From NCBI RefSeq assembly GCF_013113835.1, contig NZ_VTYQ01000001.1, positions 682,001 to 746,000 of the forward strand: DNA of 64,000 nucleotides. Reading direction: 5' to 3'. Each line of letters starts with the position of its first letter. Within the stretch, counting starts at the first letter, position 1. The DNA is from Vibrio sp. RE88. GTDB taxonomy: Bacteria; Pseudomonadota; Gammaproteobacteria; Enterobacterales; Vibrionaceae. The position numbers and the translations under genes are program-made. Below the pieces are notes generated by a model that ran no database searches, was not told the origin of the DNA, and saw nothing but the letters and a program-made list of their open reading frames with translations. Positions 9,031 to 18,873 of the stretch are shown piece after piece.

Positions 9031-9403
9031 CGTTAAGCCATTCTTATAGTTTGTGTTTTGATTTTGAAGGTGAGTAGAAAGGCTATTCAAAGTTCTAATG
9101 TTGAAAATTGATTTCTATCATGAATGTTTTGTATTCATGTTGTTACATATTCATATGTTGCGCTGGCTCAAAAGTGAGACTCTTGATATTTGTCTGGTTT
9201 GATGCATGGGTTCACAGATTTAGATATATAGCTATCGTGAATGCATTTAAGCTGTTTCAATTAGTTATCAAATTTGGTGTTTGGTCATATTCCTACCACA
9301 CTCTATTAATAAACTTATCTATTAGGGCGTGCATATCTCCTAATGGAACGGTGTATGGAAAATTTATGATGAATGAAATTAATATGCTTAGGGACGAAAA
9401 GAG
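9031..9403. other. Intergenic region between divergent MCP genes
   Basis: 373 bp, AT-rich. An open frame at 9108-9407 has atypical composition and no ribosome-binding site, and I do not accept it. The region presumably holds both MCP promoters. I see no clear sigma-28 or sigma-70 element and no operator palindrome. Confidence 0.4.
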
Positions 9404-11314
9404 ATGAGAAATCTGGGTTTTAAAAAGTTATTGCTCATGTCCATTATTGCACTGGTGGTTGTATCAGTGTCTGTTTCAAGTTACGTAGCTTATGTGAAGC
9501 AGGAAGAGACACTTGTGGAGTTAATTACTGCTTCAAACCAGAGCTATGTGAAAGGGCAAGCACAGAAGATTGCTGACCAGCTTGGAGAGAAGGTTGGTGG
9601 TTTAGAGAAATTGGGTAAGCAATTTGAGAACAAAGAGATCACAGGTACGTCTGATGATTTCATCGAGCTCACTCATATCATCGCTAATGCAAGCAATCTA
9701 AATAGCTCCGTGGTTGCATTTACCAATGGGGATGCGTACTGGAACCAAGAAGCCGCTACTTGGCCCAACCACAAATTTGAAGGTGATGTCACTACCCGAG
9801 GTTGGTATCAGGCTGGGCGACAAAGCCCAACGGCATCGATTACTGAACCTTATCAAGGTAGCGGAGGCGGTGAGTACTGGGTATCTATTGTACGTAAAAC
9901 CTTAAGTGGCATGATATCCGTCGACATGCAGCTTGGATTTCTAAACGAGATTGCCAAGAGTGCAAACAATATTCCAGGCGCTGTCGCTGTTATCTTGAAT
10001 AGCGATACTACGATTTTGGCTTCTTCAATGGATAATGTTGAGGCGGGCAATAAAACCGACAAGTATCCTTGGCTCAACACGGTAGCCAACAAAGCCATTG
10101 GTCAAACTGATGTCGTTTATGATGGTCATCAGGATGATATAGAGAAACTGTTCTTCTCCCATGAAATCAATATTGCGGGTAAGAAGTGGTACTTTGTCGT
10201 CGGTCTGGACAAAGACATTGCTTTTGCCGACCTCGCTTCCGCTAAGCAAGCTGCTATTCTGACTGCAGTGATTGCCACCATCATCAGTATTGTTGTCGCG
10301 CTGTTTGTCATGCAAATCCTCTACCGACCGATTCTGGTACTTAAAGAAACCATTGCTGGTTTGAGTGAAGGTAATGGCGATTTAACCCAGCGTATTACGG
10401 TCACCACCAATGACGATTTAGGTCAGATTTCTGAAGGCGTGAACAAGTTCATTGCCAGCTTGCAGTCGATGATGCTGGAAATCAGTGAAGCAACCAATCA
10501 ACTTAATGGTAACGTTGACCGTATGCGGGATCAGAGTCAGCGCAACTCGTCGATTCTTCAAAGCCATGTTCAGGAAACGGAACAAGTGGTAACGGCGATT
10601 GAAGAAATGAACTCAACCGCAGAAGCGATGGCGACAGATGCGGCGAATACCGCTCAGCTTACTCACAAAGCGAATGAGGCGGGCTCAGCGTCAAAAGTGA
10701 CAGTGACACAGGCACAAAGTAATGTTCAGGACTTGGTGGATGACGTCAGTGTTGCATCTGAAAACGTGAACAAGATGGCAGCAGAAACCGATGGCATTAA
10801 TACCATTTTGGGTGTGATTGGTGATATCGCTGAGCAGACCAACTTATTGGCATTGAATGCGGCGATTGAGGCGGCTCGTGCAGGTGAGCAAGGTCGTGGT
10901 TTTGCGGTGGTTGCAGATGAAGTACGTAAACTGGCGAGTCGCACTAAAGACAGCACGGAAGAGATTGAGTCGGCGCTGGCAAGTCTGCTACGAGGCAGTC
11001 AGTCGGTGGTAGATTCAATGGACTCGACCAAAGACAAATGTGGCCAAACAGCGGAAGGTGCAGGTGAAGTTGCTGAAAGTCTCGACGTGATGACAGACTT
11101 CGTCACGGAGATTAATGACCTAAGCACGCAAATCGCCACAGCAGCGGAAGAGCAGAGCAGTGTGACCCAAGAGTTGAGCCGCAATATGAGCGCAATTAAC
11201 GATATTGTTGGTGAACTGGACAGCAATGGCCAGCAAGCGCTGGAAGATGCGCACAGCATTGCTGACATTAATGCGCACTTATCGAATATTGTGAATCGAT
11301 TTAAGCTTTCTTAA
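9404..11314 (+). CDS. Methyl-accepting chemotaxis protein, double-Cache sensor
   Basis: 636 residues. A membrane helix (about 7-29) is followed by a ~250-residue periplasmic dCache_1 domain, recognisable by [40 protein letters not shown] and [13 protein letters not shown] second helix (about 284-305), HAMP (GNGDLTQRI), and the MCP cytoplasmic domain follow, with [20 protein letters not shown] and [14 protein letters not shown]. dCache_1 chemoreceptors commonly bind amino acids, amines or related small molecules; the specific ligand cannot be read here. AGGGA at 9390-9394 is the ribosome-binding site. A terminator follows. Confidence 0.94.
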   Translation: MRNLGFKKLLLMSIIALVVVSVSVSSYVAYVKQEETLVELITASNQSYVKGQAQKIADQLGEKVGGLEKLGKQFENKEITGTSDDFIELTHIIANASNLNSSVVAFTNGDAYWNQEAATWPNHKFEGDVTTRGWYQAGRQSPTASITEPYQGSGGGEYWVSIVRKTLSGMISVDMQLGFLNEIAKSANNIPGAVAVILNSDTTILASSMDNVEAGNKTDKYPWLNTVANKAIGQTDVVYDGHQDDIEKLFFSHEINIAGKKWYFVVGLDKDIAFADLASAKQAAILTAVIATIISIVVALFVMQILYRPILVLKETIAGLSEGNGDLTQRITVTTNDDLGQISEGVNKFIASLQSMMLEISEATNQLNGNVDRMRDQSQRNSSILQSHVQETEQVVTAIEEMNSTAEAMATDAANTAQLTHKANEAGSASKVTVTQAQSNVQDLVDDVSVASENVNKMAAETDGINTILGVIGDIAEQTNLLALNAAIEAARAGEQGRGFAVVADEVRKLASRTKDSTEEIESALASLLRGSQSVVDSMDSTKDKCGQTAEGAGEVAESLDVMTDFVTEINDLSTQIATAAEEQSSVTQELSRNMSAINDIVGELDSNGQQALEDAHSIADINAHLSNIVNRFKLS

Positions 11315-11330
11315 ACGATGCTGATAAATC

Positions 11331-11362
11331 AAGAGCCTTGCGAATCGCGAGGCTCTTTTGTT
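11331..11362 (+). terminator. Terminator after dCache MCP
   Basis: AAGAGCCTTGCG pairs with CGCGAGGCTCTT (one T-G pair), loop AAT, followed by TTTG. Confidence 0.75.
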
Positions 11363-11463
11363 TGGTGGCCAACTTAAAATCTTTACCTGACACTGGCTTC
11401 AATGTACTTCATGGATGTTAGTGTTGTTGCGTGTACTCATCAGAAACGAAAACTAGGCGTAGA

Positions 11464-12384
11464 ATGGATAAAGACCTCAATTTACTCAAACTTCTTGTTG
11501 TACTGCATGAGCAAAAACAAACGACGTTAGCCGCGCAGAAAATGCGACTAAGCCAGCCGACAGTAAGCTCGATGCTAAAAAAGCTTCGTGAGCAGTTTGA
11601 TGATCAACTCTTTATCCGCAACAGAAACCAACTAGAACCTACCCCAAAATGTGAGCAAATTGTCGCTCAACTTCCGGATATCTTTTCTCAAATTGAGGAT
11701 CTGTATTCTGAGCACACCGAGTGGGATATCGCCGATGAATCTGGTGAAATTAAAGTGTATTTTCCTGCCCACCTCATCAATTTAATCGCACCTCCGCTGA
11801 TCTTACGCGTTCACCAATGCGCCCCTCAGCTAACTATTGAATGTGGATTGTGGACGTCTGACACTTTGACTAAGTTGGAACAAGATAAATTCAGTTGGGG
11901 GATCAGCCATCACACCAAAGAGACAAACAAAACGCTGTGGCAACAACGTTTAGTCGACGATCAGTTCATCTTTTTAATGCGAGAGTTTCACCCATTGAGA
12001 ACCAGTAAGCTGGAAGAGGTGCTGCAGTATCCACTTTGTGTTTCAATACCAATTATTACCGAGCAAACCAATACGGAAGTTATCCTCAAAAAATACAAGT
12101 TGAACAAAAGAGTCAGCGCAAGAGTGACCGACGTTGGTGTGATGCTGAAACTGCTGGAGGATTCCGATTTTCTTGGTATCGCTTCTGGGCTGACCAAGTA
12201 TGCGCTACCTGAAGGCATACGCTGGGAGCCTTTGCCATCCGAGCAGCGAGAATACAATTTGCCTAAGCCCTTATCCTTCTTCACCAGTTCAACGAATCAG
12301 CATCGGCCTATGACTCAGTGGCTGTATGAAGAAATAGCCGCGATCATCGCGTCATCTCAAAGCCCAAATAAAAATAAAAAATAG
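11464..12384 (+). CDS. LysR-family transcriptional regulator
   Basis: 306 residues from ATG 11464; a GTG frame extension to 11431 is disfavoured because TAGGCG lies just ahead of 11464. The N-terminal winged helix reads LLKLLVVLHEQKQTTLAAQKMRLSQPTVSSMLKKLREQFDDQLFIR, a typical LysR DNA-binding domain. A divergent periplasmic-binding-like effector domain follows, with weaker conservation than usual (FPAHLINLIAPPLILRVHQ). No divergently transcribed partner exists, since the upstream MCP is on the same strand, so its target cannot be inferred from position. The sequence ends in a Lys/Asn-rich tail. Confidence 0.88.
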   Translation: MDKDLNLLKLLVVLHEQKQTTLAAQKMRLSQPTVSSMLKKLREQFDDQLFIRNRNQLEPTPKCEQIVAQLPDIFSQIEDLYSEHTEWDIADESGEIKVYFPAHLINLIAPPLILRVHQCAPQLTIECGLWTSDTLTKLEQDKFSWGISHHTKETNKTLWQQRLVDDQFIFLMREFHPLRTSKLEEVLQYPLCVSIPIITEQTNTEVILKKYKLNKRVSARVTDVGVMLKLLEDSDFLGIASGLTKYALPEGIRWEPLPSEQREYNLPKPLSFFTSSTNQHRPMTQWLYEEIAAIIASSQSPNKNKK

Positions 12385-12514
12385 TCACTATTTACCTTTT
12401 TTATTTAGCTTGTTGATAGCATTCTCACCGTTCTGTTCCATACGAGGTTCAGAAGTGTAAGTCATCGCAGGAGTGATGATAATTCGAAGTGAGGTTGCAT
12501 TATCTAGGAGAAAA

Positions 12515-12616
12515 ATGGCGGTCTCAATCCATTATTGGAGCAGACTATGGCAGAGTTTTTCTGGGGATTTGGCGGTGGCTGTGTTGTCATGTATTTCTTA
12601 TTCGTTAAAGGGATGA
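12515..12616 (+). CDS. Possible 33-residue small ORF overlapping the 41-residue frame
   Basis: ATG 12515 follows AGGAG (12506-12510) by 4 nt and reads 33 codons to TGA 12614-12616. The product is weakly hydrophobic (YWSRLWQSF; AVAVLSCISYS). It overlaps the 12547 frame by 70 bp in another frame. Its segment TATTGGAGC supplies the Shine-Dalgarno of the second frame. It could be a leader peptide that opens or controls translation of the second frame, or a chance ORF. Confidence 0.3.
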   Translation: MAVSIHYWSRLWQSFSGDLAVAVLSCISYSLKG

Positions 12617-12672
12617 TTCAGGAGTTAAACCGCCTGACCCGACTTGCGTACCGCCTACCACCTAAAAAATAA
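12547..12672 (+). CDS. Small membrane protein, 41 residues
   Basis: ATG 12547 lies 6 nt after a good GGAG site (12537-12540). The product begins MAEFFWGFGGGCVVMYFLF and continues with VKGMIQELNRLTRLAYRLPPKK. That gives one glycine-rich transmembrane segment with a positively charged amphipathic tail, the usual look of a bacterial small inner-membrane protein. No family is recognised. A GAGCCTG/CAGGCTC hairpin lies just after the stop. It stands alone between a LysR gene and a convergent reductase. Confidence 0.6.
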   Translation: MAEFFWGFGGGCVVMYFLFVKGMIQELNRLTRLAYRLPPKK

Positions 12673-12675
12673 ACA

Positions 12676-12696
12676 GAGCCTGTTTTCGGCAGGCTC
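12676..12696 (+). terminator. Short hairpin after small membrane protein
   Basis: GAGCCTG (12676-12682) pairs with CAGGCTC (12690-12696). Only a short T content follows, so it is a weak terminator candidate. Confidence 0.4.
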
Positions 12697-12709
12697 GTTA
12701 CATCTAGAA

Positions 12710-13342
12710 CTAGTAGGTTAACGTTGGATCAACGCACTGGAAAATCTGTCCGGTGCTACTGGCATCGTTTAGCAACTGTTCGGCTAGTCGAGCCACTTCT
12801 TCTCGGTAGATAAGGCCATGAACCTCACATGCCTGAGATAGCTCCCCTTTGCCTGTCTGTTCACCGTCTTTTAAGCCACCCGGTCGTAAGATGGTGTAAT
12901 CCAGCTGGCTGGAGGCTAGCCAAGCCTCTGCGAGTGACTTTTCTCGCACAGCAGCCCCGAAACCTTGTTTTGAACGCTCGGACAAGTATTGCCACGAATC
13001 ACCACACCCAAGTGAAGTCACTAACAGGAATCGACGCAGCCCGTGTGCTTCCATAGCATTGATCAAGTGACGATGGCCAATGTAATCAACAGGCACATCT
13101 GCGCGAAAACTGCCCATAGAAGAGACAGACAGGGCACCCTGAGGCAATTGGCATACGACACTGTCGACTTGTTCCTGAACGGTGGCATCACAACGATATG
13201 TCTTGATACCCAGCTGAGCAAGGCGAGGGTTTTTCTCAGGATTGCGGGCGATGCCAATCACTTGGTAATCTTGAGAGTGAAAATGTTCTGCCATCGCTGC
13301 ACCCAGCCCACTTGCGGCGCCCCAAATAACGATCGTTTGCAT
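12710..13342 (-). CDS. NAD(P)-binding atypical short-chain dehydrogenase-like protein
   Basis: 210 residues. A Rossmann fold starts immediately with VIWGAASGLGAAMAEHF (a GxxGxG-like dinucleotide motif), and VTSLGCGDSWQYLS and YTILRPGGLKDGEQTGKG are typical of the NAD(P)H-binding (NmrA/atypical SDR, PF13460-like) group. The SDR catalytic YxxxK is absent, so it may be a reductase of unknown substrate or a redox sensor. It is monocistronic, convergent with the small membrane protein and divergent from the DMT-MerR unit. Confidence 0.78.
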   Translation of the reverse strand: MQTIVIWGAASGLGAAMAEHFHSQDYQVIGIARNPEKNPRLAQLGIKTYRCDATVQEQVDSVVCQLPQGALSVSSMGSFRADVPVDYIGHRHLINAMEAHGLRRFLLVTSLGCGDSWQYLSERSKQGFGAAVREKSLAEAWLASSQLDYTILRPGGLKDGEQTGKGELSQACEVHGLIYREEVARLAEQLLNDASSTGQIFQCVDPTLTY

Positions 13343-13435
13343 CTGTATCTTACCTGATAATGAAAATTAATCGCATTATACAGTTTTCCGTACCTTAGAC
13401 GATAGATGAGTTCAAAAATAGAAGTAAAGTCACCA

Positions 13436-13466
13436 TTGACCCGTCTATAGGTGAAGGCTTTAACCT
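13436..13466 (+). promoter_or_regulatory. Promoter with 19-bp spacer upstream of DMT-MerR operon
   Basis: TTGACC (13436-13441) and TAACCT (13461-13466) are separated by exactly 19 bp, the long spacer characteristic of promoters activated by MerR-family proteins through DNA distortion. The operon encodes a MerR regulator as its second gene. A clean central dyad is not evident, so the match rests on spacing. Confidence 0.45.
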
Positions 13467-13495
13467 TCCGTTTTGCCCACTGAATGGAGGTTACT

Positions 13496-14416
13496 ATGTT
13501 GTCCAGTCTTACCTATTCCTCAGGTCGGTTGCAGTCACTGCGAAACCGATTCTCATTGTTACCTAATACTTGGAAAGGAGTCCTGCTCGCGCTGATCTCG
13601 ACGGCGACTTTCACGGTTGTGGGGGTAATTGTCCGGGTTCTGAGCGACTCTATGGAGGTATTTCAGATCCTGTTGTTTCGCCAATTGGTGTTCGTCGCAC
13701 TGCTCACCCCCGCAATCTGTAGCAATATTCAGGTATTGCTAAAGCCCAAAAGACTCAAATTACATACATTCCGCATTCTTGGCGCATTCACCGCTTTGTA
13801 TCTTGGGTTTGTTACCGTAAGCAATATTCCGCTGGCAGACGCGACAGCATTAGGCTTTACCCAAGTGTTGTTTGTTGCTTGTATTTCAAGGTTATTCTTG
13901 GCTGAGAGTATTTCGGTATCACGCCTGTTTACTATTATCGTTGGGTTTATCGGCGTGATGCTGGTGGTGCAGCCGAGTTTTGAACAAGGATCATTACTCT
14001 ATGTCGGGCTAGGTTTGGTCGGCGCGTTAGGGGCAGCTGTTGCGGTGGTGTGTGTTCGTAAGGTGGCTCAAGTCGAACCCAAGATCACTTTGCTGGCCTA
14101 TCAGGCGATTTTTGTCGGTTTGATGACATTGATCCCCAGCTTACTTAACTGGCAATGGCCTTCGGCTTCTGAGTTTGGGTTACTTATTTGTGTCGGTGTG
14201 TTGTCATCCTTTGCACAATGGATCGGGATTACCGCCTACAAATATGGTGAGGCGAATGTGATTGCCAATGTGGAATACGCAAAAATCCTATACTCACTGC
14301 TGTTTGGCTACTGGTTGTTTTCTGAAATGCCGAACTGGATGGCGATGCTTGGTGCCATGATCATCATAGCCAGCGCTATCTTGCCTATGCTATATAAAAA
14401 CAAAACGATTTCATAA
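13496..14416 (+). CDS. DMT-family (EamA) transporter
   Basis: 306 residues, ten predicted membrane helices in two EamA repeats (starting near WKGVLLALISTATFTVVGVIVRVL and LYVGLGLVGALGAAVAVVCVRK). These are inner-membrane metabolite exporters; the substrate is unknown. ATG 13496 is set by GGAGG at 13486-13490. The stop overlaps the ribosome-binding site of a MerR regulator gene, so the two are translationally adjacent in one operon, with a DUF3626 gene as third member. This suggests an efflux function controlled by its own ligand sensor. Confidence 0.88.
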   Translation: MLSSLTYSSGRLQSLRNRFSLLPNTWKGVLLALISTATFTVVGVIVRVLSDSMEVFQILLFRQLVFVALLTPAICSNIQVLLKPKRLKLHTFRILGAFTALYLGFVTVSNIPLADATALGFTQVLFVACISRLFLAESISVSRLFTIIVGFIGVMLVVQPSFEQGSLLYVGLGLVGALGAAVAVVCVRKVAQVEPKITLLAYQAIFVGLMTLIPSLLNWQWPSASEFGLLICVGVLSSFAQWIGITAYKYGEANVIANVEYAKILYSLLFGYWLFSEMPNWMAMLGAMIIIASAILPMLYKNKTIS

Positions 14417-14424
14417 GGTTGCTT

Positions 14425-14946
14425 ATGTTGACTGTCACTCAATTAGCCAAAGCGTGTAATGTTTCCAGAACCACAGTGCTGTACTACGAACGTGTTGGCT
14501 TGCTGACACCTGCCACTCGCTCAGACAATGGCTACCGTTGGTATGGGGAGAAAGAGCGTCGGCGTTTAGAAAGCATCATGTCTTACCGATCATTTGGTTT
14601 GCCGGTTCAGGAAATTGAGCCTTTGTTGGACCGCAGTGATGAGCATAAACAAGAGCAGACGTTGCGCGATCAGTTTACTGCTTTGGAACGCGAGATCCAG
14701 ACACTGCGCCAGCAACAAAAAGCGATTTTGGCTCTCTTAGAGCAGCCGATTTTGTTTGACCAGAATTTGCTCACCAAAGAGCGCTGGGTCAATGTGCTTA
14801 GAAGATCTGGCATGACGGAAGAAGATATGGCTAACTGGCATAAACAATTTGAACGAATGGAGCCTGATGCTCATCAAGAGTTCCTTGAATCGTTACAGAT
14901 TGATGCAGATGAGATTGCAGAAATACGTGCCACGGCACGCGCCTAG
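14425..14946 (+). CDS. MerR-family transcriptional regulator
   Basis: 173 residues. The N-terminal winged helix has VTQLAKACNVSRTTVLYYERVGLLTPATRSDNGYRWY, diagnostic of MerR. A dimerisation coiled coil follows (about 80-115), then an acidic C-terminal segment containing EEDMANWHKQFERMEPDAHQEFLESL, similar to TipAS-like MerR proteins. There are no metal-binding cysteines, so an organic effector is more likely than a metal. It starts 8 nt after the DMT gene stop, with AAGG overlapping that stop. It probably controls the 19-bp-spacer promoter at 13436. Confidence 0.88.
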   Translation: MLTVTQLAKACNVSRTTVLYYERVGLLTPATRSDNGYRWYGEKERRRLESIMSYRSFGLPVQEIEPLLDRSDEHKQEQTLRDQFTALEREIQTLRQQQKAILALLEQPILFDQNLLTKERWVNVLRRSGMTEEDMANWHKQFERMEPDAHQEFLESLQIDADEIAEIRATARA

Positions 14947-14954
14947 GAGGAAGA

Positions 14955-15824
14955 TTGGACAAGAAATTCGAACCATGTTCAGAAGAGGATTTGATTAATC
15001 GGGCCATCGAGGTTATTCGCGCTAAGTCATCAACTGTGAATACATTGTGTTCATTTCCCGTCACAATTAACTTTCAACCTGATCGAATGACCAAAGAGGG
15101 GAAGCCTATATTGTCCGCGATGGCGGAAGATGGCGTGCTCAAGTCTCAGTTTCAAACAGGCACCAGTAATGGTGGTTTGACCGCATTCCATGGTGGTGAC
15201 CGCTGGAAATGGGAGCAGCGTGTTTTCGAAGGTGTGTATGATCAGAGCTGCGATCATCTGCGCCCTAAATATGGCGCACTTCATTTTATCGAAAGCGTCG
15301 CTGGTGGTGCTCCCCGTTTTGGTTCTTCGTACTTCAGGCTGAAACCCCATGTTTTGGAACGCACCACTTTTTGTTATCCGGACAGTTTCTATGAGCCTGA
15401 AGACTTTGCCACGGCGGAACAGGTTTCAGCGCTGATTGCATTGGCAGAGGGTGATATTCCTGACGAGTTAGATCGTTATGTTGAAGCGCATATCCATGGT
15501 GAAATCCGCATTGACAGAGACGTTGATGCCCTCGTGCTCGACCCAATTTACCAAGGGACAAGCATAGAAAAGCTGGCGAAAGAGTTATCTTGTAAAATCG
15601 AGTGGCATGAAGGCTATCGAGCCGAGGTGGATGTTTTCGCTGATTTTCCGGAGTACCGAGGCGAGGAATTTATTACGTTGGCTAGGCAGATTGCCGTAGA
15701 CAACATGATCACGCCCGATGTGCTGTCTCAGGCTATCTATCAGCAAGGGTTTGACGAGCAAAATGTGAAAAAGGTGTGGCACTATCTTGCTCGTTTTGGC
15801 TATGGCGAAAACGGCTCAGTTTAA
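14955..15824 (+). CDS. DUF3626-family protein
   Basis: 289 residues, starting at TTG 14955 just after a strong AGGAGG. The sequence fits the DUF3626 family, with the segments [36 protein letters not shown] and [27 protein letters not shown]. These resemble the cores of ADP-ribosyltransferase-like or toxin-like folds, but function is not established. It has no signal peptide or membrane segments. It is the third gene of the DMT-MerR operon (8-nt gap), and its last 9 bp overlap the convergent MCP gene. Confidence 0.7.
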   Translation: MDKKFEPCSEEDLINRAIEVIRAKSSTVNTLCSFPVTINFQPDRMTKEGKPILSAMAEDGVLKSQFQTGTSNGGLTAFHGGDRWKWEQRVFEGVYDQSCDHLRPKYGALHFIESVAGGAPRFGSSYFRLKPHVLERTTFCYPDSFYEPEDFATAEQVSALIALAEGDIPDELDRYVEAHIHGEIRIDRDVDALVLDPIYQGTSIEKLAKELSCKIEWHEGYRAEVDVFADFPEYRGEEFITLARQIAVDNMITPDVLSQAIYQQGFDEQNVKKVWHYLARFGYGENGSV

Positions 15825-17408
15825 GCCGTTCTGCTTGAAGACATCGGTGTAAGCTTTATCTTCGCGCATAATGTGCTGGCTTAACCAGTTTTTGAGAAAG
15901 CTCATCAGCTCCTCACCTATGTCTTCTCCACGTTCAACCCGTTTTTGAAACGCTAACACTTCGTCGACCAGTTGAGCATGTTTATCAATGTGAACCTGTG
16001 TCTGCTCATAGCCAATCTGAGCAAACAGAGTTTCTTCATATTTAAAATGGTTAGCCGTGTAATCGATCAAACCTTGTACCACGCGTTTGATTGAAGAGAG
16101 ACCATAGTTGTGTTTGAGTAAGTAGTACAATTCATTAATCAAATGCAGCAAAGTTTGATGTTGGCGGTTAATTTCATCCAGCCCGATATCAAGCTGCTCA
16201 TTCCACTCCATCAGCTTATCGCGTTTTGATTCTTCCTGCTGAATCTGAGCCTGATTGGTTTCGAATCGGTGCAGCAGTGAATCAATTTCTCCTGACAAGT
16301 TTCGTACTGTGATACTGGCTCGTAATGTTTCACGCGTTGACTGGACGTTGTTGTCAGATTCCTGTGTGATTTGCTGCAAACAGTTGTCGAGGTCACGCGT
16401 TTGACTCAATTGCGTTTCTGAAGAACGGGCTATCTGCTGGCCATAAGAGCGGACTTCTTCAATTTGCAGGTTTAGCGCCTTAAATGACTGTTCAGCGGTA
16501 GACGCTAACGCTAACGATTTGTCCATGCTGGTTTTGTTTTCCTTCATGGTTTCCAGCACGTCATCGGTTTTGGCTTGCAGGTTGTTGATCTTATCTCGGA
16601 TCTCTTCCGTTGCTTCCTGTGTTCGCATGGCCAGAGTACGGACTTCATCAGCAACGACAGCAAAACCGCGTCCTTGCTCACCAGCACGTGCACTTTCAAT
16701 CGCTGCGTTTAATGCCAGTAAGTTGGTCTGGTCTGCGATACTGCTGATGGTTTCCATCACTTGGCTGATTTGGGTGGTTTCTTCCATCAGCGACTGGAAG
16801 TGTTCATTGGAGTTATCAATATGTTGGTTAGCACTGTTGAGTGCCTCTTCTAACGCCACCATATCGCGTGAACCTTGGTCTGCTTTACGCTTAGCTTCAT
16901 TGGCCAAATTCGCGGTAGATTCGCAATGTTCAGAGACTTGCTGAGTGATATCAGATAGCTGATTGATGATGGTCTTAGCGCTGTCGACATCTTGTTTCTG
17001 ACCAATGGCACCGGCTTGCGATATCTCGGAATCTTTCTGCACGGTATCTGCAACGTCAAGCAGCCTTGCCGTTGATTTACCAAGGGCATGAACGGTGCGC
17101 GAGATATCTTCCCCGATGCGATTGACTGTCCGAGATAAGGATCGTGCTTCGGGATCTTGTAGTGGAATGCGGACGGTCAAATCACCTTCTGAGAGTTGCC
17201 TAGCCGCATTTCGTACCCGATTGAGCATCTCGCTCAAAGCATAAAACATGGCCAACATCAGGCAATGATACAGCACGAGTATGAGTAACCCGAACCACGC
17301 CTGTGCGAGAATCAGGTAGAGGGCAGCTGGCAATGCCAGAAGGGAGAAAACGATTATCCACTGAATGGGATTAAACTGGCTGAATTTTTCGGCAAGACTG
17401 TCAAACAT
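15816..17408 (-). CDS. Chemotaxis protein with C-terminal bacteriohemerythrin domain
   Basis: 530 residues. Two closely spaced N-terminal membrane helices (about 15-58) leave almost no periplasmic domain. HAMP (EGDLTVRI) and the MCP tip follow ([34 protein letters not shown]). A full hemerythrin domain occupies 401-530. All seven di-iron ligands are present with canonical spacing: His417, His454, Glu458, His473, His477, His512 and Asp517. It should sense O2 or redox state in the cytoplasm and signal to CheA, like DcrH of Desulfovibrio. ATG 17408 follows AAGGAG; a GTG extension to 17435 would swallow that site. The 3' end overlaps the DUF3626 gene tail to tail. Confidence 0.93.
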   Translation of the reverse strand: MFDSLAEKFSQFNPIQWIIVFSLLALPAALYLILAQAWFGLLILVLYHCLMLAMFYALSEMLNRVRNAARQLSEGDLTVRIPLQDPEARSLSRTVNRIGEDISRTVHALGKSTARLLDVADTVQKDSEISQAGAIGQKQDVDSAKTIINQLSDITQQVSEHCESTANLANEAKRKADQGSRDMVALEEALNSANQHIDNSNEHFQSLMEETTQISQVMETISSIADQTNLLALNAAIESARAGEQGRGFAVVADEVRTLAMRTQEATEEIRDKINNLQAKTDDVLETMKENKTSMDKSLALASTAEQSFKALNLQIEEVRSYGQQIARSSETQLSQTRDLDNCLQQITQESDNNVQSTRETLRASITVRNLSGEIDSLLHRFETNQAQIQQEESKRDKLMEWNEQLDIGLDEINRQHQTLLHLINELYYLLKHNYGLSSIKRVVQGLIDYTANHFKYEETLFAQIGYEQTQVHIDKHAQLVDEVLAFQKRVERGEDIGEELMSFLKNWLSQHIMREDKAYTDVFKQNGLN

Positions 17409-17547
17409 GCACCAACTCCTTGGTGGTATATTCACTGTTCTACCTAATAAATTTAGGCCAAAGATCCAGATATCCCTACCTAGTAGGTGCGTATTCCTTT
17501 ATTTTCTGTCGATGCGGCCTGAATTTCTCAGGCTGCATCATGATGTT

Positions 17548-18759
17548 TTAGTTCTGAACGACGATCTCTGGTTCTAGGTCATCGCGTTTATTAAGCTGAT
17601 GCATCACTAACACTGCGCCTATCATAGTGACTGCCGCCAGCATGAAGCCATATTGAGTGATGCCGTAATGGCTTAGGAAGGCAATCGCCGTATAGCTGAT
17701 GCTCTGCACCATGGTCGCAAACATCTGTAATCCGCCGTCGGCTCGGCCTCTCTGATCCACCTTAATGGTGTGGTGCATCCAATTGGTACGCGCAATGCGA
17801 TTGAGCGCATTAAATGAACCGAAAAACAGTGTGAATATCAATAAGTATGCGGGGTGAGCAGAAAAACTCATTCCAATCAGCATCACGGACGCTATGGCCA
17901 TTGAGTACAGCATGGTCGACTGGTGAGACGCCAGATTAAGCAATTTGGCGACAAACAAACCTGTCATCAATGATCCTAAACCAAAGGCGATGTTGTAGCC
18001 TGCATACCAGTCTCCCGAGATCCCGACTTCTGAAAACCAGATTGGCACCAGTTTGCTGAGGAAGGTCAGAATCGGATAGCTCAGTGCTGAGAGCAGCAAG
18101 AAAGCGTAAAATCGAGGCTGAGCGGTGAATATCTCCTTGCTCTCCTTCATCTGACCGATGAATGATGCGGTTTTGCTCTGACGTAACTTCTGACGATATG
18201 GAGTCACTAGATAGCTTAATGTCGATAAACCAGACGCTGCGGCGGCAAACGCGGCAAATTCGAGCATGCTCCAGATTTGCAGTAAAACAACCCCTAATGC
18301 GCCAGCACCCAGTGTAGTACCCTGTAGAATGATTTCTTGTTTGCCTGAAATTGCTGCGTACTCATGCGGGTCGTAGTTTTCCTGTGTAAAAGCATTGTTC
18401 GCCGTCCAAGCGAGGTTGCTTGAAACCCAGAAGACCAATTGCGCCACAGCCAGTAACCAGTTTGATTCAATGCCTAGTCCGTAGGCCAACATGACGATGG
18501 CAGCAGTCGATGATTGTAAGATCTGAACCAGTACCAGTAGCGATTTTCTTGAATGCCTGTCGATAAGAGTGGAAAACAAAGGAGTCAGGAAAAAAGAAAT
18601 GGCTGTACAAGCTAAGGCGACCATAGCTACAAAAGGGCCCATGCCCGGTGTTTCCAACATGACCCAAGGCAAAGCCATCATAAATAAACCGGAAGAGATT
18701 CCATCAAAGAAACGGCCACTCAAGTAGGGCATGGTTCTATTTTTCATAATTAATTGCAT
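17548..18759 (-). CDS. MFS transporter controlled by SoxR
   Basis: 403 residues with 12 predicted membrane helices, a major facilitator of the drug-export type (motif A-like LFSTLIDRHSRKSLL in the loop after helix 2; IARTNWMHHTIKVDQRGRADGG in the second half). It is divergent from soxR, with a near-perfect SoxR box forming the 19-bp spacer of its promoter. It is therefore probably induced by redox-cycling compounds and exports them. ATG 18759 is set by GGAG (18767-18770). The substrate is inferred from regulation only. Confidence 0.88.
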   Translation of the reverse strand: MQLIMKNRTMPYLSGRFFDGISSGLFMMALPWVMLETPGMGPFVAMVALACTAISFFLTPLFSTLIDRHSRKSLLVLVQILQSSTAAIVMLAYGLGIESNWLLAVAQLVFWVSSNLAWTANNAFTQENYDPHEYAAISGKQEIILQGTTLGAGALGVVLLQIWSMLEFAAFAAAASGLSTLSYLVTPYRQKLRQSKTASFIGQMKESKEIFTAQPRFYAFLLLSALSYPILTFLSKLVPIWFSEVGISGDWYAGYNIAFGLGSLMTGLFVAKLLNLASHQSTMLYSMAIASVMLIGMSFSAHPAYLLIFTLFFGSFNALNRIARTNWMHHTIKVDQRGRADGGLQMFATMVQSISYTAIAFLSHYGITQYGFMLAAVTMIGAVLVMHQLNKRDDLEPEIVVQN

Positions 18760-18791
18760 TGATATTCTCCACTGCAAGCCAACTTGGTGCT

Positions 18792-18822
18792 ACTCTAAAA
18801 CCTCAAGTTAACTTAAGGTAAA
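18792..18822 (-). promoter_or_regulatory. SoxR box and SoxR-type promoter of the MFS gene
   Basis: The plus strand at 18801-18818 reads CCTCAAGTTAACTTAAGG, one base from the enterobacterial SoxR box CCTCAAGTTAACTTGAGG. On the minus strand it lies between TTTACC (18817-18822) and TAGAGT (18792-18797), with a 19-bp spacer, the arrangement I recall for E. coli soxS. Confidence 0.9.
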
Positions 18823-18873
18823 GCACTTTTTGCATTTATTTAGTAGAGATAGTCAGAGAGGAAGGGTAGGTAT

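Noticed and set aside
9108..9407. 99-codon open frame between the two MCP genes
   Set aside because: Composition is unlike the neighbours (Cys/Trp/Phe-rich, irregular), there is no ribosome-binding site, and it would run into the start of the MCP gene.
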